64,000 bases of DNA from Falciphora oryzae (lineage: Eukaryota; Ascomycota; Sordariomycetes; Magnaporthales; Magnaporthaceae): NCBI GenBank assembly GCA_000733355.1, contig JNVV01000023.1, positions 199,083 through 263,082 on the forward strand. Direction: 5' to 3'. Positions 20,801-32,773 of this stretch are shown here, piece by piece; within the stretch, counting starts at the first letter, position 1, and every line of letters begins with the position of its first letter. Below the pieces are notes generated by a model. The model was not told the origin of the DNA. It saw only the letters and a list, made by a program, of their open reading frames with translations, and did no database searches. Position numbers and translations under genes: made by a program.

Positions 20801-21984
20801 AGACTGATGTTTGGCTCAATATCCTTGCTGAGCCGTCAAAACTCACCTGCCTAATTAGTTCTTTGACTATCTCGGCCGAGAAGGACCTGGCAGTGTTGCC
20901 AACCTCCCCTCACTGAAGATTCATCATTCAACCTGCTGCTTTCTGACAGACGGCATAAGAGCGGTGTGGACTTGTAGGCATATGGGCTCTTGCTCGGGTT
21001 TTACTGGATCAACATGTAGCACCGCCCCTGGGTGCAGATGGTCCAGTACGACGAGGGTCGAGGGTTTAAATCATGATAAACTTTCTGTGATATCCGATGG
21101 GTTCAAACAAGAGATACGTCGAGAGGCCCCGTTAAGTGTGCATCATGGCTGTTAGTGTTTCGGGGATTGTGGGAAAGTGCGTGGATAATGTTCCTCGTCT
21201 TTTGCAACAGGTTTTGGTAAAACTGTGGTATCAAGGCGGATCACCACAAGCTATGAAGTAATCGTTCTTATCTCTTTGGTCTCCTGCCCCATGACTGAGA
21301 AGTTCAAGCCTATGTGGCTGGTGGAGAGAAATCTGCCGCAGCAGAGTTCGGGAAGACCCCAAGCCATATCTAGAGGAATCCGCTACCCTGGGATCGTAGC
21401 TACAAGAGGATGCCGGGGTGGAAATCTGTAACAAACTCATCGTTCAGTATTGCCACAAGCTTCCTTTACACATGTTTCAACCCAGCTACCTTGAAATCCA
21501 CCTTAGCGCCACGATAAGATCGCCATATGATGCTTTTGACTACGCGGTCACCGTCGTCAACCATCGCAGATGAGTGGGCGGGGTCAACAGCGAACTCAAA
21601 TGGCATGGGATGGGGGAAAATGCTATTCACAGAGAGTTTTTCTTGTTGTCAGAGAGTCTGCATTAAGTGCTTTGTAATTCGACGTCGTTGTTACTGCCGT
21701 ACTACACTCACCTGGCTATCAAAAGAGCGCGCCAGCAACAGGGAGCAATTGCCTAATTTAGCCGTAAAGCCCGCCGAACCTTCATGTGCAAGAAATGCCA
21801 CTCGGCGCATTGGTGCACTCGGCCGCCTTCCCCGCCCCCGTAACGCTGACGTCCCTGAAGCTCCAGTCGCGGCAGCCCCCCAGCCCGCAGCGGACCTGGC
21901 GCCAACCGCGCCGCTCCCGACTGAGCCCGTCACGTTGTCCGGTGGCAGATTGGCGACGACGACCCCGTTGGGCGGCGTCCCGGT
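17900..21984. other. Gene desert of about 4 kb
   Basis: No ORF over about 180 codons and no recognisable domain on either strand. A second tRNA A-box-like string (TGGTATAGTGATTAG, about 20116-20130) occurs without a T arm. From about 19.9 to 21.6 kb the composition is less GC-rich than the genes and looks like decayed sequence, but I could not identify its origin. Confidence 0.5.
18165..18172 (-). promoter_or_regulatory. TATA box of the AA9 gene
   Basis: TATATAAA on the minus strand, 266 bp before ATG 17899. Confidence 0.45.
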
Positions 21985-22815
21985 CGCGGATCCGCCAAAG
22001 CAGGCGCCGTTGGAGAAGAGGATGTTCTAGACAGTAATTTTGTCAGCCTGGTCATCATTCAGACAGATTCGGGGGCTCCAGCAGAGGGCGGGGCGACGGG
22101 GGTTGACACTGCCAGAGGTCACGGCGACGCAGTCCTTCTGCGTCGTCACCTTTGCGCCCGAGATGCTGACCGAGTCCGAGTCCGTGATCCCGCAGTCTCG
22201 AACCCGGTCGTGTCCCTGCCGCCCTTTTGGCCCGCGGCCGAGTCGTCGACGCTGACGTCCTTGACCGTGAGGCTGCGGACGTTGCTGAGCATGACGGCCT
22301 GGCGGGGCGAGTTGTGCAGCGCGATGCCCTCAAACGCCGAATCGTTGATGTTCTCGGCCTGCAAGAACAGGGGCTTCTTCTCCCTCCACCCAGACCCTGG
22401 CCGTCCCGGTACTGCGCGCCCTGGCCGTCCAGGACGGAGCCCTGGTCGTCGCGGAGGGTGACCTTGGTTCCGGAGACGGCGACGAGCGGGCCTCCCACTA
22501 GGCGAAGGAGAAGGCCGTCGTTCCCTGGAAGAGGACCTGTGCGCACCACCGCTGTTAGCACCTGTTTTTCCTTCTTATCGGGCTTGGCGTCGGTCGGTCT
22601 GAAGCCAAAAGATGTTCTTCACTGGCTTACTGTTGTCCCGTGTTGAAGGTTGTCCAAGCCGAGGGTCGAGCGGGCGGGCACAGAGAGGTCGGAGGTGGTG
22701 ATGGAGGCGCGCGAGGCCTTGGCAGACTTGAGCCTGGCGAAGCTGTCGGTGCCGCTGAAGTTGCGGTCGGCGGTGGTGGCGACGTCTGCGTTTCTTGGCT
22801 GCGTCCGGCCCAAAG
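21985..22815 (-). pseudogene. Endopolygalacturonase (GH28) relic
   Basis: Pieces of a fungal pectinase are readable in order on the minus strand: FSGTDSFARLKSAKAS and VPARSTLGLDNLQHGTTV (N-terminus), VAVSGTKVTL and GSVLDGQGAQY, then AFEGIALHNSPRQA and LTVKDVSVDDSA, then DCVAVTSG, then NILFSNGACFGG. They lie in different frames. I see at least three indels (near 22490, 22400 and 22190) and one TAG (22498-22500) in front of the WE. Two introns keep good GT..AG and branch sites (22537-22630 with TGCTAAC; 22027-22109 with GCTGAC). The Asp expected before DCVAV is Lys, and homology ends before the HGLSIGS catalytic part. No enzyme can be made. Confidence 0.85.
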
Positions 22816-23006
22816 AAGAGTCTGGGGCACCAAAAGAATGAATGCGACGCAGGATCGTACGTCGGCTGGAAACGTACTGATGCCACCATATGCCTGTGCT
22901 TTTTGGGACGCATCAGGGTTCAAGGTCGGGAAATGACCACTCGGGCGAAGAGGTGAGTCATCAGGGAGAACCAGGAGATGGGACGGCGATAGAGAAAAAA
23001 ATAAAA

Positions 23007-23462
23007 ATTAACGTGGTTCATCACCGAGTGGGTCACATCACCGAGTGGGACACTTCAAAATCCCATATTAAACGCCGTTTTCGATACCCTTGTTAAATCG
23101 ACCAATTTAGCGTTAAATTCTATAAAAATTTAATACGTCATATTTAACTATATAACCGATTTTATATATTTTTCCCTGATTTTTACTAGCTTTAGCTATT
23201 ACGTAATAATCAGTTGAAATTTCTCCATATTAAATTTAGTATGAGGAAACTTTAACGGACTGGCCCACTATAAATAACGCTAGTAAAAATCAGGGAAAAA
23301 TATATAAAATTGGTTATATAGTTAAATATGACGTATTAAATTTTTATAGAATTTAACGCTAAATTGGTCGATTTAACAAGGGTATTGAAAACGGCGTTTA
23401 ATATGGGATTTTGAAGTGTCCCACTCGGTGATGTGACCCACTCGGTGATGAACCACGTTAAT
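23007..23462. mobile_element. Foldback/MITE-like palindromic element, 456 bp
   Basis: Two 184-bp arms (23007-23190 and 23279-23462) are inverted copies with only two mismatches seen, around an 88-bp centre. Ends read ATTAACGTGG...CCACGTTAAT, so a TTAA or TA target duplication is possible but cannot be separated from the palindrome. The motif CATCACCGAGTGGG is tandemly repeated at each end. The element is AT-rich and has no ORF. It lies about 65 bp from the 3' end of NEP1-like gene 1 and upstream of the polygalacturonase relic. A non-autonomous DNA transposon is the likely source; the superfamily is not determined. Confidence 0.88.
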
Positions 23463-23527
23463 CATTAATGTTAAACTAAATATGTCGTAAACATTCCCTC
23501 CATAATCCCATAGCTTAGCCAGGCTCC

Positions 23528-24298
23528 TCATGCCTTAGCCAGGTTGCTCTCAAAGCTGCCGTCCTTGAAGGGCACGCCGGCGGAGCCAAAGTCGGTCGTG
23601 GAGAGGGCGTTCCTGGCGGCGTCGGTAAGGCTCTCCCAGGCGATGAGGGGCTGCTCGCCGCCCTTGGTGTCGGTGAAGCCGAGCTGGTGGTTGAGGGGCC
23701 AGTTGCTGTAGTAGCGGATCTTGGGGCGGGTGCCGTCTAGCGCGAAGGGGCCCGTGGTCTTTCGGTAGCCGCCGTGGCCGGACGCGGAGATGGCGACGAT
23801 GCTGGGGTCGGCGCTGTTGGCGTCGTCGATCCAGACCACTACGTTCTCCCAGTCGTGGCGGTGGCCCATGCCGGGGGACGGCGAGTCCTTGGGCATGTAC
23901 CAGCTGTACATCAAGCCCCAACGGCCGTTGTACTGGCCCGCGCGGGCGTACACCTGGCCGAGATTCTTGGAGCAGCCGCTCGAGGAGCCGCCCGAGGTCT
24001 TGAGGCCGCCGCTGCACAAAGGGGTCAGTGTGGGTGCGAGAGGCAAGACGAATTCAGCGAGAGGAACCTACCCCGTGTTGCCATTCGCGTCGACGGCGGG
24101 GAAGGGCACGCAGCCCGAGAAAACCTTGAGCCACGGCTTGAAGCGGAGCAGGTTGTCGCCAATGGGCCCGGCGGGGACGGTCTGAGGGAAACCAACGACG
24201 GCGTCGTGGTCAATGACGGCGCGAGGCTCCAGGGGAGCGGCCATGGATCCCGACGCCGCGGTGGCGACCAGGAGGAGCTTGAAGACGTTGGCGAGCAT
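23528..24298 (-). CDS. Necrosis- and ethylene-inducing-like protein (NPP1 domain), gene 1
   Basis: Model: complement(23528..24011, 24072..24298), 236 aa. The single intron has GTAGGT donor, a CACTGACC branch and CAG acceptor, and keeps phase. A signal peptide (about residues 1-20, ends SMAAP) is followed by the NPP1 fold, with the family heptapeptide GHRHDWE and two conserved Cys as in type 1 members. Type 1 proteins act in the plant apoplast on sphingolipids of dicot membranes; some fungal copies are non-toxic, so activity is not implied. The frame is intact. It ends 65 bp from the palindromic element. Confidence 0.9.
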
Positions 24299-25239
24299 TT
24301 TGGCGTAGGACTTGGGTGTGAAGCGGGCTTATCGTTGGGGGTTAAAAGAACGAGTGTGGTAGATGAAGCCGACGTGAGGGAGCCGGTGCCGTGGGACGTG
24401 AAAGCTGCCTCATGCTTGCAATGTGTGGGAGGGTAGGCTTCCTTTTAACGACGGTCGATGGAACCCCTCTCCCTGCTTCTGTGGGCATTCACACCCTTCT
24501 CAAGTGCTTGCATTGACGATACCACTCCAGTGGATCTCCCGTCATTTCAGCAGTTCGCGGCGCCACGAAGCTTGGCCATACATCTGCCATGGCGCGCGTC
24601 GGCTTGTGGGGGAGTAGAGAACTCTCGGCTTCCTTGGAGGGGTCCGTGGAAAACTGGGCCAGGTTAATGACGGGGTATGGAATTGTTGAAATCGACGCAG
24701 CGCGTGTTCGCGGCATTGGGTTGCCGGGTAGACCACGGGTTTGTTTCTCTGGTGGACGATCCTTGAGAAGAATCACACCTTCCGATTCAGACCTTTCCCG
24801 GCGCCTGTCCGCACGAGGGAACAAATGCTCGCTGCCACACAGACAAAAGGTGACCATTCCGTGCAGTCTCCGTCTTGTGCTTTTGCCTGTCTAGGAAATG
24901 CGGAGCAGCCGTCGTGTGATAACTGACCTTTTGGCTTTCCTGCGGCTCTTCGAGAAGGCTCGGCTTGCGTGGTGGATTCAGGCACCCACGGCAAGCTGGA
25001 GGAGCTCTGACGGCTGCGCCAGGAATTCATTTGCGTGTTTCCCCACGATCCCAAGCCGCTGGGCAGCCCGTGCTCCTTTCGAGATTTTGCCCCTGACTCG
25101 AAAATCCGGACCCTCAGGGAATTTTAGGGTTTTATGCCTTGCTCGCCTTTGAGCATTTGGCACAACCCAAACCAGGTTCGCCTTGCACTGCCAGAGTGTG
25201 AAAAACCACGCATCGACCACTGCGTTTCAACCAATCACA
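24299..25239. other. Intergenic, no gene seen
   Basis: Promoter side of NEP1-like gene 1 and the upstream flank of the tRNA. No domain-bearing ORF. Confidence 0.55.
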
Positions 25240-25311
25240 GGGCGAATGGTTTAGTGGTATAACGCTTCCTTAGCATGGAAGAGGTCCGGGGTTCGATTCC
25301 CCGTTTGTCCA
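25240..25311 (+). tRNA. tRNA-Ala (AGC)
   Basis: 72 nt, complete cloverleaf. Acceptor stem GGGCGAA pairs with TTTGTCC and is followed by discriminator A. The A box is TGGTTTAGTGG and the T-arm GGTTCGATTCC. The anticodon stem CTTCC/GGAAG encloses loop TTAGCAT with anticodon AGC at 25272-25274. No intron. A T4 tract follows at 25314-25317 as a pol III terminator. Confidence 0.95.
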
Positions 25312-26042
25312 ATCTTTTGCATCTCGGGCGCGTGTTGCTTGTTGGCACACCATTTTGTTAATGCAATGGTCATCAGTAAGTCCTGCTCGATCTGGGGAGC
25401 TCGCGCGTTTTTGTGGTTTTGGTAGGGTGGCCACTATCGCTGAATGCTTGAGGAATCGGAGCTGACTAAAGAATTTGATCTCTGGCGAGCAAATCTGCCA
25501 AGCTGCGGCTGAACCTCCGCCCTTTGAATTGCCTCCACGTTCGACAAGACCAAAGCAGATCGCCAAACATTTTGCCAGTGAGAGGGCCAAAATCCGACGC
25601 GTTTAGCCATCCGTCTGATCTATCGGGCTGCCTGGCTCGTGATTGGCGCGCGACATAGCAACCTCATCGTGCGTCTTCAGTCCAGCTGCCTGCCATTCGG
25701 GCACTGAACACGATCCCCCGAAACCCCGCATGAGCGGGCTGAATAGTGTTCGGCAGCGTGCTAGCTCCTTCATCACTGATTGCAGAGCGCATGCTGGACG
25801 CCACTTGGCCATCGCGCCGGCGTCTGGTCAGGTGCATTGCCGCTCGTCTTTCAGCCCCGGCCGTCTGGTTGGCTCAGCTTGTTCAGCTTCGCATTTTTGT
25901 TTTTGCTCCTTTCAATATGATTTTAGCTTCCATCCGCCTTTTTCCCTTGAAGTTATCGTCGTGGGCTTCGCGCCATTGTTGCTGCTCTGCTGTTTGCTTC
26001 CGGCCATTTCTCACACGAGCCCAAGTGCCCTCGACTATCTCG
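25312..26042. other. Intergenic, no gene seen
   Basis: Starts with the T4 pol III stop after tRNA-Ala. The rest is presumed promoter of the following membrane-protein gene. Confidence 0.5.
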
Positions 26043-27344
26043 ATGGCCTCGACGCGCCGTGATTCACCGTCGTTGGCGCGACTTTCGCTCTTTTCTCTTC
26101 TCGTTCGCCAGGTCGCAGCATTCTACCCTCTGCGTCCTGCGCAGGATGGGGGATCTTGGAGGCCGGCGCGGCAGACCGCGTCGCCAACAACGATATCAGA
26201 GGAGGAGCACGACCCGGATGTCAGGGTAGGATGGAGCCCACGGCCGACCGACGCGCCGAAGCTGGCGCTCGCCCAGATGGAGCTCTTCAAACGGCAGCAG
26301 CCCTACTCGATGGGTACCGACACTTGCGGCTTCATCTCGGGATACCCATGTGCGGCCCTCTTTTCTTTGTCGTCCCGTTGTGCCTGCCGCTCCGACTACT
26401 TGTTGGGTACGCCGTTCTAACGATCCGAACTATTTGTAGCCCTCGCCGTAACTTGCGTCAAGGGCTCAGGATACTGCACCAACGACGGAGTCGGCAACAT
26501 CGACTGTTGCACGGGCGAGTACACTGACTGCACCTCCACCATGTTCTCCGCATGCCTCGACTTCTCGGCCTCGCAGCGCGGCGCGTGCGCCAGCAGGGGC
26601 CCACGCACCATCTGCTGCTGGGAGTCCAGTCCGGCCTGCTACACCCTCATCTTTTCCACCTCGGCCACCCCGAACCGCCTCTTCTCCATTCTCCAGTGCC
26701 AAAGCTCCGCCGGCGTCGAGAGCCTGCTCGCCACCCCGCCAGCTCTGCTTACGAGTAGTGGCGCGCGCTCATCGACCACTAGCGGTACGCAGAGCACCAT
26801 CTCGAGCACGATATCTACGACGATGTCGGCCGCTCCGGGTGGTGGCGCTGGCGCCGGCACCAGCGGGGGAGGAGGTGGGGAGTCGTCTTCGACGCCGGTT
26901 GCCGCGATCGTGGGTGGCGCGGTTGGAGGTGTGGCTGTGATTGGGCTGGTCGTATTTGCCATCTGCTTCATCATGCAGAGGTCGCGCAGGCCCAAGGACG
27001 GATGTCAGCCCCCGCCGCATCAGGTACAGCAGAGTTCAGGAGGACAGATCAGCCACACGTCCGCTGCCAAGCCTGGAGCTACCGTGTCCACGGGCCAGCA
27101 ACACTTCCAGCTCCAGCAACCTCAGTATGTGGGTGCGGGTGCGTACGTGGGAAATCAGCACAAGTTGGCCGCGACGCAGGGTTTGTCTACGAACCCCCAA
27201 CAGAACCATCAACCAGGTCAGGGGCATTATGGGCAGCAACAGGAGCAGCAGTGGCATCCTCAGCAGCAACCGGCGCAACAGACAGCCGAGCTTCCGCTGA
27301 ACTACCCTCTGGGAACCCATGACCGTCCATCAGAATTGCACTGA
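26043..27344 (+). CDS. Single-pass membrane protein with Cys-rich ectodomain
   Basis: Model: join(26043..26349, 26440..27344), 403 aa. The intron has donor GTGCGG, branch TTCTAACG and acceptor GTAG. A signal peptide (about residues 8-26) is followed by an ectodomain with about a dozen cysteines (GYCTNDG, IDCC, TDC, ACLDF, ICCW, ACYT) and a Ser/Thr/Gly-rich stalk. One transmembrane helix follows (AAIVGGAVGGVAVIGLVVFAICFI) with RSRR stop-transfer, then a Gln-rich cytosolic tail. This is the layout of fungal wall-stress-sensor-like proteins, but no WSC or Mid2 domain can be asserted. Likely at the plasma membrane. Confidence 0.75.
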
Positions 27345-28554
27345 GAGCCTGGGGATGCCACCAGCGAGACTAGCCGAGGGTGCTACCAAACAGGACCTTC
27401 TAGCCTCTGGCCCCGCCATGCCTGGCCATTGCACACACGCGTCAGAGTTGCTCCTCTATCCGTCTCCCCTCATCCATCATCTGGAATTATTAGCGAAGCT
27501 TCGCCAGCTCGCTTGGGGATGATAGCTCTTAACCAGCAGCCAAGTTTGCGCAGCTTCCTCAGCCTTTTGGTCGGGCGGCGTGCAGTTTTAGTGCTGCGGG
27601 GTTCGTGCTCTCGACCAACGGCAGCATTTAGTGCTCTTTTGACCGAGAGGTGTTTTCGTCCTCGGTCAGGCGCTGGACAACACTGCCTGCAGACCAAGAG
27701 CGCTGCACTGGACTCTAGCAATTACTCGTGCAAGTTATTGGCCATTTTTGTTTGCTCACACCGCTGCGTGATTTTGCGTCTTTGCAGGCGGACAACGTGT
27801 GTTGATCCTCTCCCAAGAGGCCAGGAACGGGTCTGTCGGAACTACGCCAAGTGCCGGAGACCTTGGTTGTAGTGCAGCGTCACCGTGGCCGAGCCGCATG
27901 ACGACTGCCGAGCGGGCCGAGACGTCTCCACCAGCGCCAATGGTGACGGGTGACCGCGACTCTTGGCGGCACGATAAATGCCTGCTCCATCGGGCAAGTC
28001 CTCGGGGCTTGGGGAACACTTGGGGTGTTGGTACCCAAGGCAGCATGGCACAAGAGCGACAACAGGACACGCGATTCTTGTGGGGGAGCTGCGGAGGTCG
28101 CGTGGTCTCTCCAAAGCATGCTGCATGCCAACATGCAGCCTCGACAAGGCCGCCGGGGCGGAGCGGCGAGCGGCAAGACAAGCCATGACGCTGGCCTGTA
28201 GAAGCGCCGAGGAAGACTCATGACGTTGGCAAAGCCTTGTGGGCTCCGGTTTCCTCGCATATATACCCAAAGATCGGCAAGGATGGCGACTTCCAGAACT
28301 TTTCGATGCGAGGGGAGAGACAAGGAACAGGTATATGAAACACGCATCTCCCAGAGCCCTCGCTGAAGACGCCGGGCTCGACATCGGGATCTGTCCGCCT
28401 TCACTCGTCGCTCCTCCGTTGGCCGCCTAGCCCGGTGGAACCCTTGTGGGACAACCGTCTCGCCACCCTCCATATCTGAGCACCAACCCCAACCCCTTGG
28501 CTTCGCCTGTTCTCCTCCTTTTGCGCTTGCGGCCTCCCCGAACCAGGTACAGCA
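27345..28554. other. Intergenic, no gene seen
   Basis: Long minus-strand ORFs here continue as the antisense of the permease gene and are rejected. No other feature. Confidence 0.55.
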
Positions 28555-30111
28555 ATGGCAGACTCTAGGTGGAATGCGCAACGCGGCATGGCTGCCGACG
28601 GTGCGACAGACGGCAAGGCTGAAAAGTCGTCCATCGACCGGACCGTGGATGGCGAGAACTCGGGGTCGGACAACAGCCGCTGGGCCGACGATAATGTCGC
28701 CCCAGCCGGCGAGATGTACGACGCCTCTGGGTACAGGGGTAAGGAGGGTATCGCGGGCGCACCCGGCGGCACCACGGCGCCAGTGACGGCGGGCAACATC
28801 TTCAGCGAGGGTGGGCGCGATTACCGGACCATGGGTAAATGGGACGCCGCGCTCGTGCTTATCACGAACCAGGTCGGCCTCGGCATCCTTGTCCTGCCCG
28901 CCGTCGTGCGCGTCCTGGGCATCGTGCCCGCTCTCATCGCCATCATCGGAATCGGGCTGCTGTCGACTTACACGGTCTACGAGCTGCTGCAGTTCTACCG
29001 CCGGCACCCGCACGTCGTCAACCTCGTCGACATGGCCTACATCGTCGGCGGGCGCCCGCTCGAGATCGTCATGGGCGTCAGCCTGGTGCTCGACCTGATC
29101 CTGACCTGCGGCTCCATGTCGGTCACTCTGTCGGTGGCGTTCAACACCATCACCGAGCACGCTATGTGCACGGCCGGCTTCATCGGCATCTCGGTGCTCG
29201 TGTGCTTCCTGCTGTGCCTGCTGCGCGACTTCTAGTTCGTCGCGCGCGTCGGCATCCCGTCGACCATCTCCATCGTCGCCGCCGTCTTCATCGTCATCAC
29301 CAGCCTCGGCGTCGGCCACCCGCAGGACGCGCCCCCGAAGTGGTCCAAGGCCGACGTCGAGCTGTTCGCCATCGGCTTCCCCAACTTCCGCGACGGCATG
29401 AACGCCTGCCTCAACGTGGCCTTTGCCTACGCGGGGAACGTCGGCTTCGTCAGCTACATGGCCGAGATGAAGGACCCGTCCAGGGACTTTATGTTCGCCG
29501 CCTGGGTCCTGCAGGTTTTTACTATTCCGCTGCACATCATCGCCGGCGTCACCATCTACGGCCTGGCCGGCGAGTAAGTGACCAGCCCTTCGCTCGGCCC
29601 TGCGCCAATCATCCCCGCAAAGGTCGCGTACGCCGTCGCGCTGCCCTGTGTGTTCGCCTCAGGATGCGTGTTCGGGCACACGGGCATCAAGTACATGTGC
29701 GTCGTCGCCATGAAGCAGCTCGGCGTCACGAGCGAGCTCACGGCCCGCACGGCGCGCAGCTGGGCCGTCTGGGTCGGCTGCGCCGTGGTGTTCTGGGTCC
29801 TGGCCTACGTCCCGGCCAACGCAATTCCCATCTTCGACTTGACCCTGTCCATCGCGTCGGCGACCTTTATCGCCCGGTCCACGTTCGGCTTCGCGGCCGT
29901 GCTGTGGTTCAACCTGTTCTGGGGGAAGCCCATGCTCACGGGCTGGCGCAATATCTCGATGACGGTCGTCAACGCGCTCATCATCGTCACGACGCTGTTC
30001 ATGAACTCGGCCGGCCTGTGGTCGGCCGCCGTGGGCCTGCAGGACGTCTTTGACGACCCGGAGAACAACATCAACGCCCCCTTTACGTGCGCTGACAACT
30101 CCATCTTCTGA
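28555..30111 (+). pseudogene. Amino-acid permease (AAAP family) with two premature stops
   Basis: One continuous frame of 519 codons is interrupted by TAG at 29233-29235 (after CLLRDF) and TAA at 29575-29577 (after GLAGE). Homology continues in the same frame through both. Recognisable parts are a polar N-terminus of about 90 residues, first helix block NQVGLGILVLPAVVRVLG, ELLQFYRRHPHVVNLVDMAY, and about eleven hydrophobic segments, as in Aa_trans/Mtr-type neutral amino-acid permeases of the plasma membrane. The second stop overlaps a donor-like GTAAGT, but the only nearby AG would make a 49-nt intron, shift frame and remove conserved residues. Recent inactivation is the simplest reading. Confidence 0.8.
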
Positions 30112-31091
30112 CGGAGAGACCTAGAAGGGAAGGAAAGTATTGGAAGGGTTGCAAATTCCGAAGCAAAGGGTGGATGGCTGTCTAGCGGAAGGGGTAGGTG
30201 GTAGTTATTGTGAAATGCCCTTTTTTTTCTGGGTTAAGCGCGTCGGAATGTTGGGTGGATTGGTGTAAATACCCTATGTAGTTCGGTGTAACAAGTATCA
30301 CATTCCAGTCATCAACTTCCGTAAAGCCCCCCGGCATTTGTCCCATCCCTTTGCAGGCTGATAGCCTAAGATACTTATTCCGTATCTAAACCAGCAAGTA
30401 TCCACACCTAATCGCCACTTCCCATTGCCCTGGGCCCAAAAACCGGTACCGCCATGCACCTCGGCCAGGAAAAGTTGGTCAACAGCTCTTTCCTTCGCTC
30501 AGGACACAGCCTCGTCCACCCTGATTCGTGGACTGGAAAAGTCCGGACCAAGGAAGCAGTCGGGTCGCGTAGACGTCTTCCTACCGACCCCGGTTTGCAA
30601 ATCCGCGACTTCCCGTTTCCGGCAGGAGGACTCGGCTCGGCTCGGTCGTGACGGCAGGGAGCTGCAATGCAAGGGGCCTTTACCCGCATGTTGAAGGCGA
30701 AGTATTGGTGGCTCGGCGCTAAAAACGCCTTTGTTACGCGTTCTGCTTTTCGAAGTGGGAAAGGAACAAGCGAGGGCAGGTTAGTTTTCCCAATACAGCG
30801 CAATTGGTGCGTGCTGCAAGTCCCGACTCATAGGGGGACCATCGGACGTGCCGAACCTTATTTTCCGTATCCTGAACAGGCAGCTAAGACGGCCTTTCTC
30901 TGCTGGCTGGTTAGGTACCTCGGCAATCACTTCTTGTAAGGCTGGTTCAGTGTAGGAGAGAAGATTGATGTGGCTCTGGCTCCTACAGAATATATGGCAA
31001 ACATCCTGCGCAGTTGAGACAGCAGATAGGTCGATCGAGATACAAAGGCTTGGGTTATTGTATGACGCAAGGGATCCTATGACGCAAGTAC
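30112..31091. other. Intergenic, no gene seen
   Basis: 3' flanks of two convergent genes. T8 run near 30222. No supported ORF. Confidence 0.55.
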
Positions 31092-32773
31092 CTAGAGCGT
31101 ATACGGGTTGTAGTTCACCCCTCTGACGTCCGCATCCCGGCGCAGCTTCTTATTCTCCCTGGTCAGGGCAAACTTGACGCTGACAGCCATGACAACGGCC
31201 AGTACAGCCATGGCCATCATGAGCAGCATGGCCAGCAGATATCTTGGTGCCGTGTGGGGCGCGAACAAGTAGGGAGACATGATGCTGCCAAAATGGCCAA
31301 AGACGTTGACAATGGCGGCCGAGGCCGCGCGCTTCTCGGGAGTCTGGGACAGCGTCGAAAGCGCCCAGGCATAAACAAGCGGGTTGATGGAGAAGAGACC
31401 GCCGATATACAAGAACGCGGCTGTGTAGCGTGCGGTCGTGGCGAGGGAGGCGGCTGAAATTACAAACCCCACGACGGCGACACTGACGCCGCCGATAATG
31501 TGGTAGCCACGCTCCTCGTTGCGGTCGCTCGAATAGCAGACGAATAGGGACACGATGGCGCCAAAAACGTAGGGAGGAGCGGTGAGCAAGAGGGTGATGG
31601 TACGCGTGCCCATATTGAACCCCTGCACGATGGACGGGAAGAAGTTGTTAAAGCCATACGCGGCAGTAATAGCGAGGTTGAAAATCATCTGCAAGGGCTC
31701 GGGTTAGCAAGCGGCAAGTTTAGGGATGCATAGAAGCGGAAAACGTTGACCAGAGGGTACGGGTGCAACGCACGAAGAGGTAGGTCTTGTAATCCGTCAA
31801 GCTTAGGCGCAAGCCGAACCAGACAGTCCGTTTCGTCTCGGGCTCCGACACGCGGTCAGCCTGCATGCGGGCCGCAGCAAGTTTCCGTAGGTCCTCCGTC
31901 ATGGTCCACCGGGTGCTCCCCGTCGTGGAGTCGGGATAATCCGGCAGGATGAAGATGGCAATCATGGCAAAGCAGGCGCCGACAGCACCCTCGATGATAA
32001 AAAGCCACTGCCACCCAGCGAGGCCCTGTGCGCCGTCGAGACCAGCAAAAACGCCGGCAGCGATGAGGCCCGACACGGCCATGGCGAGGACCAGGCCGGT
32101 GTAGAGGATGGCATAGCGCAGGGCGAGCTCGGAGCGGGTGTACCAGCAGCTCATGACGTAGACGGCGCCGGGGAATAGGGGTGCCTCGACGAGGCCGAGG
32201 AAGAACCTGATGGTGGCAAGGCTTCCGAAGCTGGTGGCGGCAGCCGTACAGCTCGAGACGATGGACCACAGGATGGCGGCTCCGGGGAGGTACCAAGAGG
32301 GGCGAATCCGGGTAATCAAGAGATTCGAAGGGACCTGTGCCGCCATGTACCTGTTTTTTTTTTAAACCTGATGTTAGCCTTGTGTGGCCATGGGAGGAGA
32401 GCGTCGGGATGTCATGGGTAGGAGGGGGGGTTGCATACCCGGCAGTCAAGACGGAAACAGCAATGTTGAACTGGTTATCGACGAGACCTAGGTCCTGTTC
32501 GAAAGAGTTGAGACGGGCCTGGGCAATGTTGGTGCGATCGAGGTAGTTGAACAGGTACAGAGCCCATAGCATAGGAAGCAGCGTCATATCGAGGATGCGG
32601 ACAAGCCTGTTCTCTTTTTGTCGCCAATCCGGGTCCCTTAGCGCCTCGATGGGGTTGAGTTCGACGACCGTCTTTCCGTCATGATGCCCAGGTTCGTTGT
32701 GGGACGAGTGCTCGGCGCTGATTTTGGACTCTAGGCCGGCGGCCGACGTGTCTGCGCCTTTGGGGTTGCTCAT
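31092..32773 (-). CDS. MFS transporter, allantoate-permease (Dal5/ACS) type
   Basis: Model: complement(31092..31688, 31774..32350, 32439..32773), 502 aa. Intron branch sites are GCTAAC in both introns and phases agree. The N-terminal about 60 residues are cytosolic. Family marks are LWALYLFNYLDRTNIAQARL in helix 1, RFFLGLVEAPLFPGAVYVMS after helix 4, a long central loop, and FNNFFPSIVQGF in helix 7. ACS members import organic anions such as allantoate, ureidosuccinate, nicotinate or tartrate with protons. Neighbouring regulator and lyase genes suggest uptake of the lyase substrate. The promoter holds three CTATTCCG units. Confidence 0.88.

Noticed and set aside
23007..23462. CRISPR-like or centromeric repeat
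   Set aside because: It is one inverted pair, not an array, in a fungal nuclear setting; a foldback element explains it.
27880..29535. 551-aa minus-strand ORF
   Set aside because: Lies antisense to the permease; composition (Asp/His/Arg repeats) is that of a shadow of GC-rich codons, with no domain.
29574..29622. Intron removing the second permease stop (GTAAGT donor)
   Set aside because: 49 nt, shifts the frame, and deletes residues that fit the family.
28839..30053. 404-aa plus-strand ORF overlapping the permease
   Set aside because: Arg/His-rich out-of-frame shadow; the permease frame carries the transmembrane segments and homology.
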